Part shown: one piece after another, positions 16,339 to 25,673 of the stretch
Position numbering within the stretch: position 1 is the first letter of the stretch
Layout: each line of letters begins with the position of its first letter
Origin: an uncultured Erythrobacter sp.
GTDB taxonomy: Bacteria > Pseudomonadota > Alphaproteobacteria > Sphingomonadales > Sphingomonadaceae
Length of the DNA: 64,000 nt
Direction of reading: 5' to 3'
Assembly (NCBI GenBank): GCA_947488155.1
Contig: CANKYK010000001.1
Coordinates: 1,116,001-1,180,000, forward strand
Made by a program: the position numbers and the translations under genes
The notes under the pieces: generated by a model
Seen by the model: the letters and a program-made list of their open reading frames with translations, nothing else
What the model was told of the DNA's origin: nothing
The model's database searches: none

Positions 16339-17250
16339 TTAAATTGCCAAGGTGTATTGCTGAGCGCAAAACTGGCAGTCGACCACAATCCGCCCTTCAT
16401 TATCGCGCATTGCATCCTGCTCATCGGCTGGAAAACGGGCGATGACGCTATGATAATAGTCAGCACTGCAGCGGCAACCGCGTTCCAGCCTCTTGCCCGG
16501 CTGGACCCGAATCTGATCCTCTTCGTGGAACAAGCGCCACACAATGCTTTCCATCGAGAGGCCAGGATCGAGCAATTCTTCATGACTTATCGTGCCGGCC
16601 AATGCGACAATGTGTTCCCAATCCGGATGGTCGAGGCGAACGTGCAAGCGTTCGCGCCCCTCTTCGCCATCGGCAAGATGCTGGATCAGCATACCGGCAG
16701 CGTGATGGCCGTTGACGCCCGATCGGCTGGCCACTCTGATCAGTGTGGGCACTTGCTCCGACTGAACAAAATAGTTCTCGCATGCCTCAGACAGATTGTC
16801 CCCTTCCAGCGGGACGATGCCTTGATAGCGCTTACCCCCGCCCGTCTCGAAGGTGATCGCGAGATATCCCTCCCCAAACAGTGCGGCGAGCGCTGGATTC
16901 GCACCCAAGCCCTCAACCCGAGCGCCATCAAACTCAGCATATCCGCGCATTGTGCCGCCGCGATAGTCACACACGAGCAATTGCACCGGGCCAGCCTTCG
17001 TCTGTGCCTGTATAGTCAGCTGGCCGTCTTCGCCCTTTAGCAATCCGCCCATCAGAGCGCCCAGCACTAGCGCTTCGCCAAGCAGGTGTTGAATTGGGGC
17101 AGGATAATCATGCACTGCCAGCACATCGTTCAGCACGACATCCAAGCGAACCGCGCGGCCACGGGCGCTGCGCGAAGGCAGAGTGAAGCCAAGCAGTTTA
17201 TCAGCGAATGTCTCTGGCTCTTGCGCCGTGGGAGATCGGGCCTGTTTCAT
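16339..17250 (-). CDS. hslO: Hsp33 redox-regulated chaperone
   Basis: Hsp33 (303 residues) is a cytosolic holdase switched on by oxidative unfolding. The C-terminal zinc centre has the four cysteines CRCSADYY and VDCQFCAQQY. In the first pair, C-X-C, and the second, C-X-X-C, the spacing is that of the family. The gene follows argF on the minus strand with a 56-bp gap, and this argD-argF-hslO order is common in alphaproteobacteria. Confidence 0.93.
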   Translation of the reverse strand: MKQARSPTAQEPETFADKLLGFTLPSRSARGRAVRLDVVLNDVLAVHDYPAPIQHLLGEALVLGALMGGLLKGEDGQLTIQAQTKAGPVQLLVCDYRGGTMRGYAEFDGARVEGLGANPALAALFGEGYLAITFETGGGKRYQGIVPLEGDNLSEACENYFVQSEQVPTLIRVASRSGVNGHHAAGMLIQHLADGEEGRERLHVRLDHPDWEHIVALAGTISHEELLDPGLSMESIVWRLFHEEDQIRVQPGKRLERGCRCSADYYHSVIARFPADEQDAMRDNEGRIVVDCQFCAQQYTLAI

Positions 17251-17306
17251 AGCGAGCTATATGGTGGCTCCAACGCGGGAGGTAAGCCCCAATCGTGGGG
17301 CAAATC

Positions 17307-18239
17307 TCACGCAAGCAGGCCGAAGCTCCACAGCAGTACAGATTTCTGCGCATGGATGCGGTTTTCCGCCTCGTCAAAGACGACCGACTGCGATCCTTCA
17401 AACACGTCTTCGCTTACCTCTTCACCCACGTGCGCAGGCAGGCAATGAAGGAACAATGCATCAGGTTTGGCTTCCACCATGAGCGAAGCGTTGACCTGAA
17501 AAGGCTCCATCGCGCGGCGTTTCTCATCGGCATCCGCTTGCCCCATCGAAATCCAAGTGTCCGTAACCAGCACGTCCGCTCCGCGCGCGGCGACAGCGGC
17601 GTCCTGTGTCAAAGTAACCTCAGCGCCGCCTGCACGAGCCATTTCGACAAATTCACTGTCCGGCTCATAGCCAGCTGGCGTCGCCACCTGAACGTTGAAC
17701 TTCATCAGGCCGGCTGCCTCCAGGATAGAGTGCAGCACATTGTTGCCATCCCCAAACCAGGCGATCTCCAGGCCCGGAAGAGGCTTGCCATGTTCAATCA
17801 CTGTGAGCAGGTCGGCCATGATCTGACACGGATGCGAGCGATCGGTTAGACCGTTGATCACAGGCACCGTCGCGTGGCGCGCCATTTCTTCGATCTTCGC
17901 ATGGTCATCGGTCCGCAGCATGATTGCATCGACCATTCGGCTGAGAACGCGGGCGGTATCCGCAATGGTCTCGCCGCGCCCCAATTGGCTAGAGGCGTTA
18001 TCTAGGATCAGTACAGAACCACCCAGCTGCCGCATCGCAATGTCAAAGCTCACGCGAGTCCGTGTGGAGTTTTTCTCAAACACCAAAGCCAGAACCTTGC
18101 CTGCTAGCGGAGCATCGGCATCAGGCTGCCCCTTGCCCCAGCCTTTGCGCTCCGCTTTGCGATCAATCGCATCGCCAATCATCGCAGCAATTGCATCGGT
18201 CCCAGCATCGCTGAGATCGAGAAAATGTTGGTGTGTCAT
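17307..18239 (-). CDS. argF: Ornithine carbamoyltransferase
   Basis: The enzyme (310 residues) makes citrulline from ornithine and carbamoyl phosphate in arginine synthesis. The carbamoyl phosphate loop [10 protein letters not shown], the [10 protein letters not shown] motif and [11 protein letters not shown] near the C-terminus are all intact. Its ATG overlaps the stop codon of argD by one base (TGATG), so the two are translationally coupled. Confidence 0.95.
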   Translation of the reverse strand: MTHQHFLDLSDAGTDAIAAMIGDAIDRKAERKGWGKGQPDADAPLAGKVLALVFEKNSTRTRVSFDIAMRQLGGSVLILDNASSQLGRGETIADTARVLSRMVDAIMLRTDDHAKIEEMARHATVPVINGLTDRSHPCQIMADLLTVIEHGKPLPGLEIAWFGDGNNVLHSILEAAGLMKFNVQVATPAGYEPDSEFVEMARAGGAEVTLTQDAAVAARGADVLVTDTWISMGQADADEKRRAMEPFQVNASLMVEAKPDALFLHCLPAHVGEEVSEDVFEGSQSVVFDEAENRIHAQKSVLLWSFGLLA

Positions 18240-19438
18240 CAGGCTGGCTCTGGAATTTTATAGCTCGCCGCACCGGCAGAAAGCTTGTCGAAAAACTCGT
18301 CAATCTCAGCATCGCCAATCACCAACGGCGGGAGCACACGCAAAGTGTTGTCACCCGCGGCAACGGTCAGCAGATCGTGATTCTCACGCAGGTGCACGAA
18401 GAACGGACGGCTTTCGACCTTCATCTTGATGCCCAGCATCAGACCCATCCCGCGCACCAGCTCAAACAGGTCTGGGTAATTGCCGATGAACTGCTCAAGC
18501 CGCGTGCGAATGCGCTCGCCCTTCTCGCGAACTGAGCTCAAAAATTCCTCATTGGCTACAGCCTCCATGACCGCGCAGCCTGCCGCCATTGCCAGCGGGT
18601 TGCCGCCATAGGTCGAACCATGTGTGCCGAAGGTCATACCTCGTGCAGCTTTTTCGGTTGCTAGGCAGGCGCCGAAAGGAAAGCCGCCGCCAATGCCTTT
18701 TGCGGTTGCGACAATATCAGGCGTGATGCCATATTGCTCATAGGCGTAAAGCGTGCCGGTGCGCGCAACCCCGCATTGCACCTCGTCCAGAACCAGCATC
18801 AGGTCATGCTCATCAGCCAAAGCCCTCAAGCCCTGCATGAATTCCTGTGAAGCGGGGCGAATGCCGCCTTCTCCTTGAATCGGCTCGACCAGGAAGCCCG
18901 CTGTGTTCGGTCCCATCAGAGCCTTGGCGGATTCCAGATCATCAAACTCAGCATACTTGAAACCATCGAGCATCGGCGAGAAGCCGTGGTGCATCTTGGT
19001 CTGGTTTGATGCGCTGATGGTCGCCATTGTGCGGCCGTGAAATGCGTTAGAAAATGTGATCAGCTCATGCTTACTGGAATCGCCCGCATCGCCCGCGTTC
19101 TGATGATAAGCACGCGCGGTTTTTATTGCGGTCTCAACCGCTTCGGCTCCTGAATTGGTGAAGAACACGGTGTCTGCAAAAGTGTTGTCGACCAGCATTT
19201 GCGCCAGTTTCTCACCCTGCGGGCTGCCATAAAGATTGGAGACGTGCATCAAGGTTGCAGCTTGATCCTGGATCGCCTTGATAAGCCCGTCGTGTGAATG
19301 ACCCAGTAAGTTCACCGCAATGCCGCTGGCAAAATCAAGGTAGCGCGTGCCATCCTCGTCGATCAGGTGGCAGTGCTCGCCTCGGACCGGACGGACACCG
19401 CAGCGAGGGTAGACAGGCATAAGCGGTGTGATCGACAT
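18239..19438 (-). CDS. argD: Acetylornithine aminotransferase
   Basis: The 399-residue PLP enzyme makes N-acetylornithine from the semialdehyde, and may also act in lysine synthesis. The class III aminotransferase pattern is present: [34 protein letters not shown] and the PLP lysine in [12 protein letters not shown]. The start at 19438 ([14 protein letters not shown]) is the conserved one; the frame is open further up to 19516. It is the first gene of argD-argF. Confidence 0.93.
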   Translation of the reverse strand: MSITPLMPVYPRCGVRPVRGEHCHLIDEDGTRYLDFASGIAVNLLGHSHDGLIKAIQDQAATLMHVSNLYGSPQGEKLAQMLVDNTFADTVFFTNSGAEAVETAIKTARAYHQNAGDAGDSSKHELITFSNAFHGRTMATISASNQTKMHHGFSPMLDGFKYAEFDDLESAKALMGPNTAGFLVEPIQGEGGIRPASQEFMQGLRALADEHDLMLVLDEVQCGVARTGTLYAYEQYGITPDIVATAKGIGGGFPFGACLATEKAARGMTFGTHGSTYGGNPLAMAAGCAVMEAVANEEFLSSVREKGERIRTRLEQFIGNYPDLFELVRGMGLMLGIKMKVESRPFFVHLRENHDLLTVAAGDNTLRVLPPLVIGDAEIDEFFDKLSAGAASYKIPEPA

Positions 19439-19488
19439 GGTTTGATCCTTAAAAGCTGAGTGAAGTCGAAAATTGAATTCAGGAATGG

Positions 19489-19514
19489 AAAAGGCGACCC
19501 TAAACAGAGCCGCC
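19489..19514 (-). terminator. Terminator of the cold-shock gene
   Basis: On the minus strand an 8-bp stem with two G-T pairs (GGCGGCTC and GGGTCGCC, loop TGTTTA) is followed by TTTT. It lies about 65 bp downstream of the cold-shock gene stop and upstream of argD. Confidence 0.6.
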
Positions 19515-19579
19515 ATTTCCCGAATTGATAAGGCCGCTCATGTTTCCGGTCAAACGGCCCTGATATGTGCTGGGGAGAT

Positions 19580-20371
19580 TTATCCCTGCGCAGGCACCAA
19601 GTTGACAGCAGAATGCTTGCCTCGTCGGTCGACTTCAATGTCGAATTCGTAGCGTTCGCCTTCATTGATGCCTTGCAGCCCAGAACGCTCAACCGCGCTG
19701 ATGTGCACGAATGCATCCGGTTGACCATCGTCGCGCACCAGGAAGCCAAAGCCCTTCATCGAGTTGAAGAACTTCACAGTTCCAGTTGCTTTCTCGCCGG
19801 TCAGCTCGCGCTGAGGCGCCGCCTCTTGCTTCTCAACCGCGATCACATCGCCAACCACTTGGAGATCCTGAGCGGAAATCTTGCCGCCGCGATCAACCAG
19901 GTTGAACTCAAGCTCTTGACCCTCAGCCAGACCTTCCAGTCCAGCACGCTCAACTGCGCTGATGTGAATGAACACGTCTTCGCCGCCGCCTTCTTGCGCG
20001 ACAAAGCCGAAGCCCTTCTGGCTGTTGAAGAATTTCACAGTACCTTTGCCGGTACCTACGACTTGAGCGGGCATGCGGTTGAAACCGCCGCCTCCACCGC
20101 CGCCGCCAGGGCCACCACGACCGCCACCGCCGCCGCTGCGATCGCCGCCACCGAAACGGTCACCTCCGCCGCCGTAACGATCGCCGCCGCCACCTGGGCC
20201 ACCACGACCGCCACCGCCGCCGTAGCGATCACCGCCACCGCCGCTTCGGTCATTTCCGTAATTGCCCGGAGGCGGAAATCCGTCGCCGCCGCCGCCAAAA
20301 GGATCGTAGCTGTCCTCGCCGAATCCGTCGCGCTTGTCCCGGCCGCGCCGACGTCCTCTATCGTAACCCAT
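19580..20371 (-). CDS. Two-domain cold-shock protein with Gly/Arg-rich N-terminus
   Basis: The 263-residue product has an N-terminal low-complexity part (residues 1 to about 100) rich in Gly, Arg, Asp and Tyr with repeated [10 protein letters not shown] and DRFGGG units, then two cold-shock domains (about 108-172 and 193-258). Both domains carry the RNP1-like [14 protein letters not shown] and the RNP2-like VFIHISAV or AFVHISAV. Tandem cold-shock domains are known from alphaproteobacteria; the added RGG-like tail would give extra RNA contacts and resembles the disordered regions that drive condensates. An upstream stop (TGA) two codons before the ATG fixes the start region. A terminator follows at 19489-19514. 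Confidence 0.88.
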   Translation of the reverse strand: MGYDRGRRRGRDKRDGFGEDSYDPFGGGGDGFPPPGNYGNDRSGGGGDRYGGGGGRGGPGGGGDRYGGGGDRFGGGDRSGGGGGRGGPGGGGGGGGFNRMPAQVVGTGKGTVKFFNSQKGFGFVAQEGGGEDVFIHISAVERAGLEGLAEGQELEFNLVDRGGKISAQDLQVVGDVIAVEKQEAAPQRELTGEKATGTVKFFNSMKGFGFLVRDDGQPDAFVHISAVERSGLQGINEGERYEFDIEVDRRGKHSAVNLVPAQG

Positions 20372-20677
20372 AACTCAAAACGTACCTTACAAGACTGCCC
20401 ATCCTCCTATGCATCAGAGCGGGGACAGCAAGCCGCCACTGATACAGGCAGAACACCGACATCATCCGGAGTCCCACCTCGTAGAATCGGTGCATAGCGC
20501 ACAAACTTATGCTTTGCGAATGATTTAACCGATCCCGGCTGTTATCCCTGAGAATTGTGACACTTTCGAACAATCCGAATACTTGCTTCGCGTCAAACTG
20601 TTGGCCATGAAATGCGCGCACGCGCAGATACTCTGAGCATTCCCGCAGGCCTTCGCACCACAAAGGCGATTAGAACC
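20372..20677. promoter_or_regulatory. Divergent intergenic region and cold-shock gene leader
   Basis: This 306-bp gap lies between the cold-shock gene (minus) and the DUF442 gene (plus) and must contain both promoters. On the minus strand a perfect AGGAGG sits 31 bases before the cold-shock ATG, too far to serve it directly, while an AAGG lies 13 bases before it. The AGGAGG is followed at once by a short frame of 14-18 codons that ends inside the cold-shock gene (20358). Long structured leaders are usual for cold-shock genes, but no fold could be computed here. Confidence 0.4.
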
Positions 20678-21118
20678 ATGAGCGATTTTCGTGAACTCTC
20701 ACCCGCCATTTTTGCAAGCCCGCAAATCGCATTGGAGGATATCAATGCGGCCAAAGATGCGGGCGTCACCTTGATCATCAACAATCGACCAGATGGCGAG
20801 GAGCCTGATGCACCGCAAGGTGATGCAATCGAAGCGGCGGCCAAGGCCGCAGGGCTGGATTATTGCGCCATACCCATCGGGCATTCCGGTTTTAGCCAGC
20901 CGCAGATTGACGAGATGGTTGGCGCGATGGCCAAAGCTGAAGGCAAGGTGCTCGCCTATTGCCGCTCTGGCACACGCTCGACCTTCCTGTGGGCGCTCGC
21001 CCAGGCAAAGTCAGGTCATAGCCCTGCTGGCATTGTGCATGCGGCATCCAAGGCTGGCTATGATGTCAGCGCGGTGCGCCCCATGCTCGATATGCTCTCT
21101 GGCCAATCAGGCGAGTAA
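20678..21118 (+). CDS. TIGR01244 / DUF442 family protein (phosphatase- or sulfurtransferase-like)
   Basis: The 146-residue protein matches the DUF442 family, a dual-specificity phosphatase-like fold that also occurs fused to BLH sulfur dioxygenases. The active site is the P-loop CRSGTRST, close to the phosphatase signature C-X5-R. The N-terminal FRELSPAIFASPQIALED and VTLIINNRPDGEEP are typical. The ATG at 20678 is preferred over the frame start at 20612 because it gives this N-terminus. In sulfide-oxidising bacteria relatives act with BLH; no such partner is near here. Confidence 0.82.
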   Translation: MSDFRELSPAIFASPQIALEDINAAKDAGVTLIINNRPDGEEPDAPQGDAIEAAAKAAGLDYCAIPIGHSGFSQPQIDEMVGAMAKAEGKVLAYCRSGTRSTFLWALAQAKSGHSPAGIVHAASKAGYDVSAVRPMLDMLSGQSGE

Positions 21119-21132
21119 GTCCGCGCGCTGAT

Positions 21133-22557
21133 TTACTTACGGTAATCGAGCGGCGGTTCGCGGTCGCCCAGCAGCGATTTGTACGTGTAGTCCGGCCCGC
21201 GTGCAGCATCGAATTCGGCCTTCGCCGCGCTGCGCAATCCCGGATTGGTGTAAAGCTCCGCCGCCATCAAAGCCATAGCTTTGGCCGCAACCTGAGCGCC
21301 CTTGTGACCGATCGAATGGCCGCTGGCCGCAACCGCTTGCCAAGTATGCGCGCTAGTGCCGGGCACCCAAGTGGCCGTGCGCACGCCAACGGTAGGCGTC
21401 GCCCACGAGACATCGCCAACATCGGTCGACCCGTAGCCAAGACTCTTGTTGTATTCACCGATTTCACCAGCGCTGCTGAGCGGCTTTGCCGCATCGCCGA
21501 GTGATTTCTGGATCTCTTCCGCCCATGCACGCTCTTCTGCGGTGTATTCAACACCGCCAACCATCCGCAATTTCGCGTCCATCATCTTGGCCAGGGTCTC
21601 ATTGACCAACAGCGGATTGTTCCCATGAATGACTTCCCATTCCAAGGTGGTTCCTGTGCCGAGCGCAGCACCCTTGGCCGCGTTCTCCAACCGTTGCCAA
21701 ATGGCATCCACGCCATCGGGATCAGGGTGTCGGACATAGTAAAAGACCTCGGCAAAATCTGGCACCACATTGGGCGCATTGCCGCCGCTGGTGATGACAT
21801 AATGCATACGCGCGTCTTGCGGCATATGCTCATGCATCATATTCGCCATCATGTTCATCGCCTCTGCCCCATCCAGGGCTGAGCGCCCGCGCTCTGGCGC
21901 GCCAGCCGCGTGCGCGGAAATTCCCGTGAAACGAAACTTGGCTGAACGATTGGCAAGACTGGTGCGAGCCGCTGCACTGTTTTCGTCATCGGCGTGCCAG
22001 TGGATCGCAATGTCGACATCATCGAACAATCCAGCCCGCGTCATATAGACCTTGCCAGAGCCGCCTTCTTCAGCCGGCGTGCCATAGAAACGGATACGGC
22101 CCGGTGTACCGGTGGCCTCAAGCCATTGCTTAACCGCAATAGCAGCCGTGAGTGATGCAGCACCAAACAGATTGTGCCCGCAGGCGTGCCCTGCATGCTT
22201 GCCTTCGACTATATCGCGGGTGGCCAATGCAGACTGGTTGATACCGGGCAGAGCGTCCATCTCGGCAAGGATCGCGATGATCGGACCACCTTCACCCCAT
22301 TCGGCAACGAACGCAGTTGGAATTTCGGCGATGCCCGCCTTTATCTCAAACCCTTCACCCGCAAGCTCGGATTGTAAAAGCCCGCTCGATTGCGTTTCAA
22401 GATAGCCAACCTCGGCCAGATCCCACAATTGCTGTGCAACTCTAACGGTGCGCTCTTGCTGCGCGTCCACATTAGCGGCAGGATCTTGAGTCTGAGCGCT
22501 GAGCGGCGCTGCGCCAAGCAGCAATCCAGCCAAAACAGTGCGAGCAACAAACTTCAT
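21133..22557 (-). CDS. Exported M20-family amidohydrolase (AbgB-like)
   Basis: The 474-residue protein starts with a signal peptide (MKFVARTVLAGLLLGAAPLSAQ) and continues as an M20D metallopeptidase or amidohydrolase of the AbgB type. Metal-binding and catalytic residues are visible in LAEMDALPGINQS, HACGHNLFG, GTPAEEGGSGKVY and the histidine of HWHADDENS. AbgB relatives cut p-aminobenzoyl-glutamate, but the substrate of this exported form is unknown. The start at 22557 is chosen for its signal peptide; the frame continues open to 22815. Confidence 0.87.
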   Translation of the reverse strand: MKFVARTVLAGLLLGAAPLSAQTQDPAANVDAQQERTVRVAQQLWDLAEVGYLETQSSGLLQSELAGEGFEIKAGIAEIPTAFVAEWGEGGPIIAILAEMDALPGINQSALATRDIVEGKHAGHACGHNLFGAASLTAAIAVKQWLEATGTPGRIRFYGTPAEEGGSGKVYMTRAGLFDDVDIAIHWHADDENSAAARTSLANRSAKFRFTGISAHAAGAPERGRSALDGAEAMNMMANMMHEHMPQDARMHYVITSGGNAPNVVPDFAEVFYYVRHPDPDGVDAIWQRLENAAKGAALGTGTTLEWEVIHGNNPLLVNETLAKMMDAKLRMVGGVEYTAEERAWAEEIQKSLGDAAKPLSSAGEIGEYNKSLGYGSTDVGDVSWATPTVGVRTATWVPGTSAHTWQAVAASGHSIGHKGAQVAAKAMALMAAELYTNPGLRSAAKAEFDAARGPDYTYKSLLGDREPPLDYRK

Positions 22558-22616
22558 TAGCAATCTCCCTTGCGCACTGCTTGCCGCAAAGCCGAGGCCG
22601 TGCCAATCCTTTGCAG

Positions 22617-23024
22617 ATGGAAATTCATCCGCTCCTTTTGCAAACTGGCGGCTCGCTAGTGGCAATAATGCTGCTGGCGTGGCTCGCCTTTGCATTGAAG
22701 CTGGGCGGCAGACCCAAATTAACGAGCCATAACGAGGCCGCACACGCGGCTGGTGAGGTGGCAGACGGTTTTGCGCCCATTGAAAGCGCGATAGCGCGCG
22801 ATGGGGCCGGGGCACTCCTGAGGGACGCAGCAGGGCAGATCATGCTACTCAAGCCGCACGGTGCACATTTTGCCGGACGTATTCTCAGCGAAGAGGCCAG
22901 CGCCACCACTCGCCGCGACATGGTTATCATCGACACGGGTGAAGCACGATTCGGCTCGGTTCAGCTAGCGCTTAATGATGCAGAAACTTGGGTCGCTGCC
23001 ATCAATCAGCTAGGTAGGCGTTAG
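22617..23024 (+). CDS. Small membrane-anchored protein of unknown function
   Basis: The 135-residue protein has one N-terminal membrane helix (GSLVAIMLLAWLAFALKLG) and a soluble domain of about 100 residues with GEVADGFAPIESAIARDGAGALLRD broken into short helices and strands. I do not recognise the family with certainty. It sits directly before the sterol desaturase gene (1 bp between stop and next ATG), so the two are probably one transcript. The start at 22617 is a guess; the frame opens at 22581. Confidence 0.6.
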   Translation: MEIHPLLLQTGGSLVAIMLLAWLAFALKLGGRPKLTSHNEAAHAAGEVADGFAPIESAIARDGAGALLRDAAGQIMLLKPHGAHFAGRILSEEASATTRRDMVIIDTGEARFGSVQLALNDAETWVAAINQLGRR

Positions 23025-23025
23025 C

Positions 23026-23988
23026 ATGATCGACCTGCCCGATTTTTCTGTCACTGAGCTGGCCGTACCGCTGTTTATCGCGGCTATTCTCGCCGAAATG
23101 ACCTGGGCAAGGCTGCGCAGGCAAAGCGCCTATGAACCCAAGGACACGCTCGTCAGCCTTGGCTTTGGACTCGGCTCCACGGTTGCAGGCGCGCTGTTCG
23201 GCGGCTTCTTCCTCGCCATCTTCATCGCCGCCTATGATTACCGCTTGTTCGATATCAGTGAGAATTGGTGGGACCCGATTTGGGCATGGCCAGTGGTGTT
23301 CGTACTCGATGATTTAAAGTATTACTGGGTCCACCGCGCGGGACACCGCATCCGCTGGTTTTGGGCCGCGCATGTCAATCACCACTCTAGCCAGCACTAC
23401 AACCTCTCAACCGCACTACGGCAAAGCTGGACGGGATCCTTCACGCTCGGCTTTGTGTTCGCTTTGCCATTGGTCCTGATCGGGTTTCACCCCGGCATGA
23501 TCGCCGTGTGCGGCGGGATCAATCTGGTCTACCAATTCTGGATCCACACCGAGGCGATCGGCAAAATGCCGCGCTGGTTCGAGGCCGTGATGAACACCCC
23601 CAGCCACCACCGGGTTCATCACGCCACCAACCCGCGCTATCTCGATCGCAACTACGCAGGCGTTTTCATTATCTGGGACAGGATGTTCGGCACATTTGAG
23701 GCCGAGCAAGACGATGAGCCAATCCGCTATGGCATCATCAAACAGCTCGGCAGCTTCAACCTGCTGTGGGCGGTATTCCATGAATGGATCGGCATGCTCA
23801 GCGATATTGCCCGCGTGCCTTGGCGGCATAAGCTGTCTTACCTGCTGCGCGAGCCTGGTTGGACCCATGATGGCAGCCGCGAGACCTCCGATATGATCCG
23901 TGCGCGTTGGCGCAAGCGCACTGGCCAATCTGCACAAAATCCGGTGGCGGATCGAAACTCGATTGAAAGCCCGAACGAAGCTGCTTAA
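23026..23988 (+). CDS. Sterol desaturase / fatty acid hydroxylase family protein
   Basis: The 320-residue membrane protein has the three histidine clusters that bind the di-iron centre: HRAGH, HVNHHSSQHYN and HHRVHHATN. It has four or more hydrophobic segments. Members hydroxylate or desaturate sterols, fatty acids, sphingolipids or carotenoids; the substrate here is unknown. Sphingomonads hold sphingolipids and carotenoids, which makes a lipid or carotenoid substrate plausible. It lies between the small membrane protein and the GMC oxidoreductase in one plus-strand run. Confidence 0.87.
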   Translation: MIDLPDFSVTELAVPLFIAAILAEMTWARLRRQSAYEPKDTLVSLGFGLGSTVAGALFGGFFLAIFIAAYDYRLFDISENWWDPIWAWPVVFVLDDLKYYWVHRAGHRIRWFWAAHVNHHSSQHYNLSTALRQSWTGSFTLGFVFALPLVLIGFHPGMIAVCGGINLVYQFWIHTEAIGKMPRWFEAVMNTPSHHRVHHATNPRYLDRNYAGVFIIWDRMFGTFEAEQDDEPIRYGIIKQLGSFNLLWAVFHEWIGMLSDIARVPWRHKLSYLLREPGWTHDGSRETSDMIRARWRKRTGQSAQNPVADRNSIESPNEAA

Positions 23989-24014
23989 GCCTGTCACGTC
24001 CAAGAGGAGAGATC

Positions 24015-25601
24015 ATGGAAAGCTTCGATTACATCGTCATCGGCGGCGGTAGCGGCGGCAGCGCAGCGGCGGGACGGCTCGCCGTCGATGGGACCAAGCG
24101 TGTGTGCTTGATCGAGGCAGGCGGGCGCAATGACAACGTCCTGATCAAGACGCCCGGCTTCATGCCCTTCATCCGCAATTCGTCGAATTACAAATTCGAC
24201 ACGGTCCCGCAAGAGGGGCTGAATGGCCGGATCGGTTACCAACCGCGCGGCAAGGGACTGGGCGGATCTTCAGCGATCAACGCCATGGTCTATATTCGTG
24301 GTAACGCATGGGATTATGACAATTGGGCGGCGATGGGCTGTACCGGCTGGGCCTATGATGACGTGCTGCCATATTTCAAAAAAGCAGAAGCGAACCAGCG
24401 CGGCGCGGATGATTATCATGGAACTGGCGGGCCGCTGTTTGTCTCTGACCTGATCTCTCCCAATCCAGCCAGCCATGCTTTTGTCGAGGCCGCTAGCGAG
24501 ATGCAGCTACGCCGCAATGATGATTTCAACGACGACACCCAGGACGGCTTTGGGTTCTACCAAGTGACCCAGCGTGATGGCGAGCGCTGGTCCGCTGCTC
24601 GCGCCTATGTCGAGCCCATTCGCGAGCAGGGCAATTTTGCGATCCGCACCGACACAGTCGTTGAAAAACTAGTGATCGAGCAAGGCCGGGTCACGGGCGT
24701 TCGGGTCAAGCGCGGTCGGCGCAGCGAAATGCTCTATGCAAAACGCGGTGTGATCCTGTCCGCAGGCGCCTTTAACAGCCCGCAAATCCTGATGCTGTCA
24801 GGCGTTGGCCCCGGTGCGCATTTACAAGAGCGCGGCATCCCAGTGGCGCTCGATCGACCCGAGGTTGGCGGCAACCTGCAAGATCATCTGGACTATGTAT
24901 CCGGTTGGGAAACCGAGAGCGATGTGCCGATTGGCGGGACGTTGAAAGGTACATTGCGAATGGCCGCCGCCATATTGGAGCATCGCCGCAGCCGCACTGG
25001 CGCGATGACCACATGCTATGCCGAGGCGGGCGGGTTCTGGAAGGTTATGCCGGACGCGCCCGCTCCTGACGTACAATGGCATTTCGTGCCCGCCGTTCTG
25101 GAGGATCACGGTCGTGAGAAGATCAAAGAGCATGGCTTCTCTTTGCATGCCTGCGTCCTGCGCCCGGAAAGTCGCGGCACGGTGCGACTCGGATCGCGCC
25201 GGGCAACTGATGCGCCAGTGATCGACCCGAATTTCCTGGATGATGAGCGCGATCTCGCGGTCCTCAGAGCAGGCGTGCGCCTCTCCCACCGGATTGCGGA
25301 AGCACCTGCTTTGCAGGAATATGGCCCGACTGATCGACATCCGATCGATCTCGACAATGATGACGAACTCGACAATCTCATCAGAGAACGCGCGGACACT
25401 GTCTATCACCCGGTTGGCACCTGCCGCATGGGCGGTGACAAGGACAGTGTGGTCGACCCAACGCTGAAAGTGCGCGGGCTCGACGGACTATGGATCGCCG
25501 ATGCCAGTGTGATGCCCAAAATCGTCAGCGGCAACACCAATGCGCCGAGCATTATGATCGGCGAACGCTGCGCTGACTTTGTGAAGGCTGCGACAAGATA
25601 G
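24015..25601 (+). CDS. GMC-family FAD-dependent alcohol oxidoreductase
   Basis: The 528-residue protein is a glucose-methanol-choline oxidoreductase. The N-terminal FAD site is [14 protein letters not shown], the GMC signature [15 protein letters not shown] follows near residue 80, and the C-terminal [13 protein letters not shown] and [13 protein letters not shown] hold the catalytic His and Asn. It resembles choline and alcohol dehydrogenases (BetA, AlkJ). The substrate cannot be told; the neighbouring hydroxylase makes an alcohol substrate plausible. A strong ribosome binding site (AAGAGGAGAG) precedes the ATG. Confidence 0.9.
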   Translation: MESFDYIVIGGGSGGSAAAGRLAVDGTKRVCLIEAGGRNDNVLIKTPGFMPFIRNSSNYKFDTVPQEGLNGRIGYQPRGKGLGGSSAINAMVYIRGNAWDYDNWAAMGCTGWAYDDVLPYFKKAEANQRGADDYHGTGGPLFVSDLISPNPASHAFVEAASEMQLRRNDDFNDDTQDGFGFYQVTQRDGERWSAARAYVEPIREQGNFAIRTDTVVEKLVIEQGRVTGVRVKRGRRSEMLYAKRGVILSAGAFNSPQILMLSGVGPGAHLQERGIPVALDRPEVGGNLQDHLDYVSGWETESDVPIGGTLKGTLRMAAAILEHRRSRTGAMTTCYAEAGGFWKVMPDAPAPDVQWHFVPAVLEDHGREKIKEHGFSLHACVLRPESRGTVRLGSRRATDAPVIDPNFLDDERDLAVLRAGVRLSHRIAEAPALQEYGPTDRHPIDLDNDDELDNLIRERADTVYHPVGTCRMGGDKDSVVDPTLKVRGLDGLWIADASVMPKIVSGNTNAPSIMIGERCADFVKAATR

Positions 25602-25620
25602 TCTTATCTCCAAGGAATCA

Positions 25621-25649
25621 GGGCCGGAGCGCTCCAAACGCCCCGGCCC
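25621..25649 (+). terminator. Terminator-like hairpin between convergent genes
   Basis: An 11-position stem with one A-C mismatch (GGGCCGGAGCG 25621-25631, CGCCCCGGCCC 25639-25649) closes a 7-base loop. It lies between the stops of the GMC gene (plus) and the TonB receptor gene (minus) and could end both transcripts, although the T tract on either side is weak. Its stem is nearly the same as that of the hairpin at 28229-28255. Confidence 0.6.
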
Positions 25650-25673
25650 TCCTGATTTCTCAGATCGACGAGA

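Noticed and set aside
16054..17040. A 328-residue frame antisense to hslO and the small exported protein
   Set aside because: HslO has intact zinc-binding cysteines and normal length on the other strand, so this frame is a shadow.
19565..20497. A 310-residue Ala/Thr-rich frame antisense to the cold-shock gene
   Set aside because: It is the complement of the Gly-rich repeats and has the low complexity expected of such a shadow.
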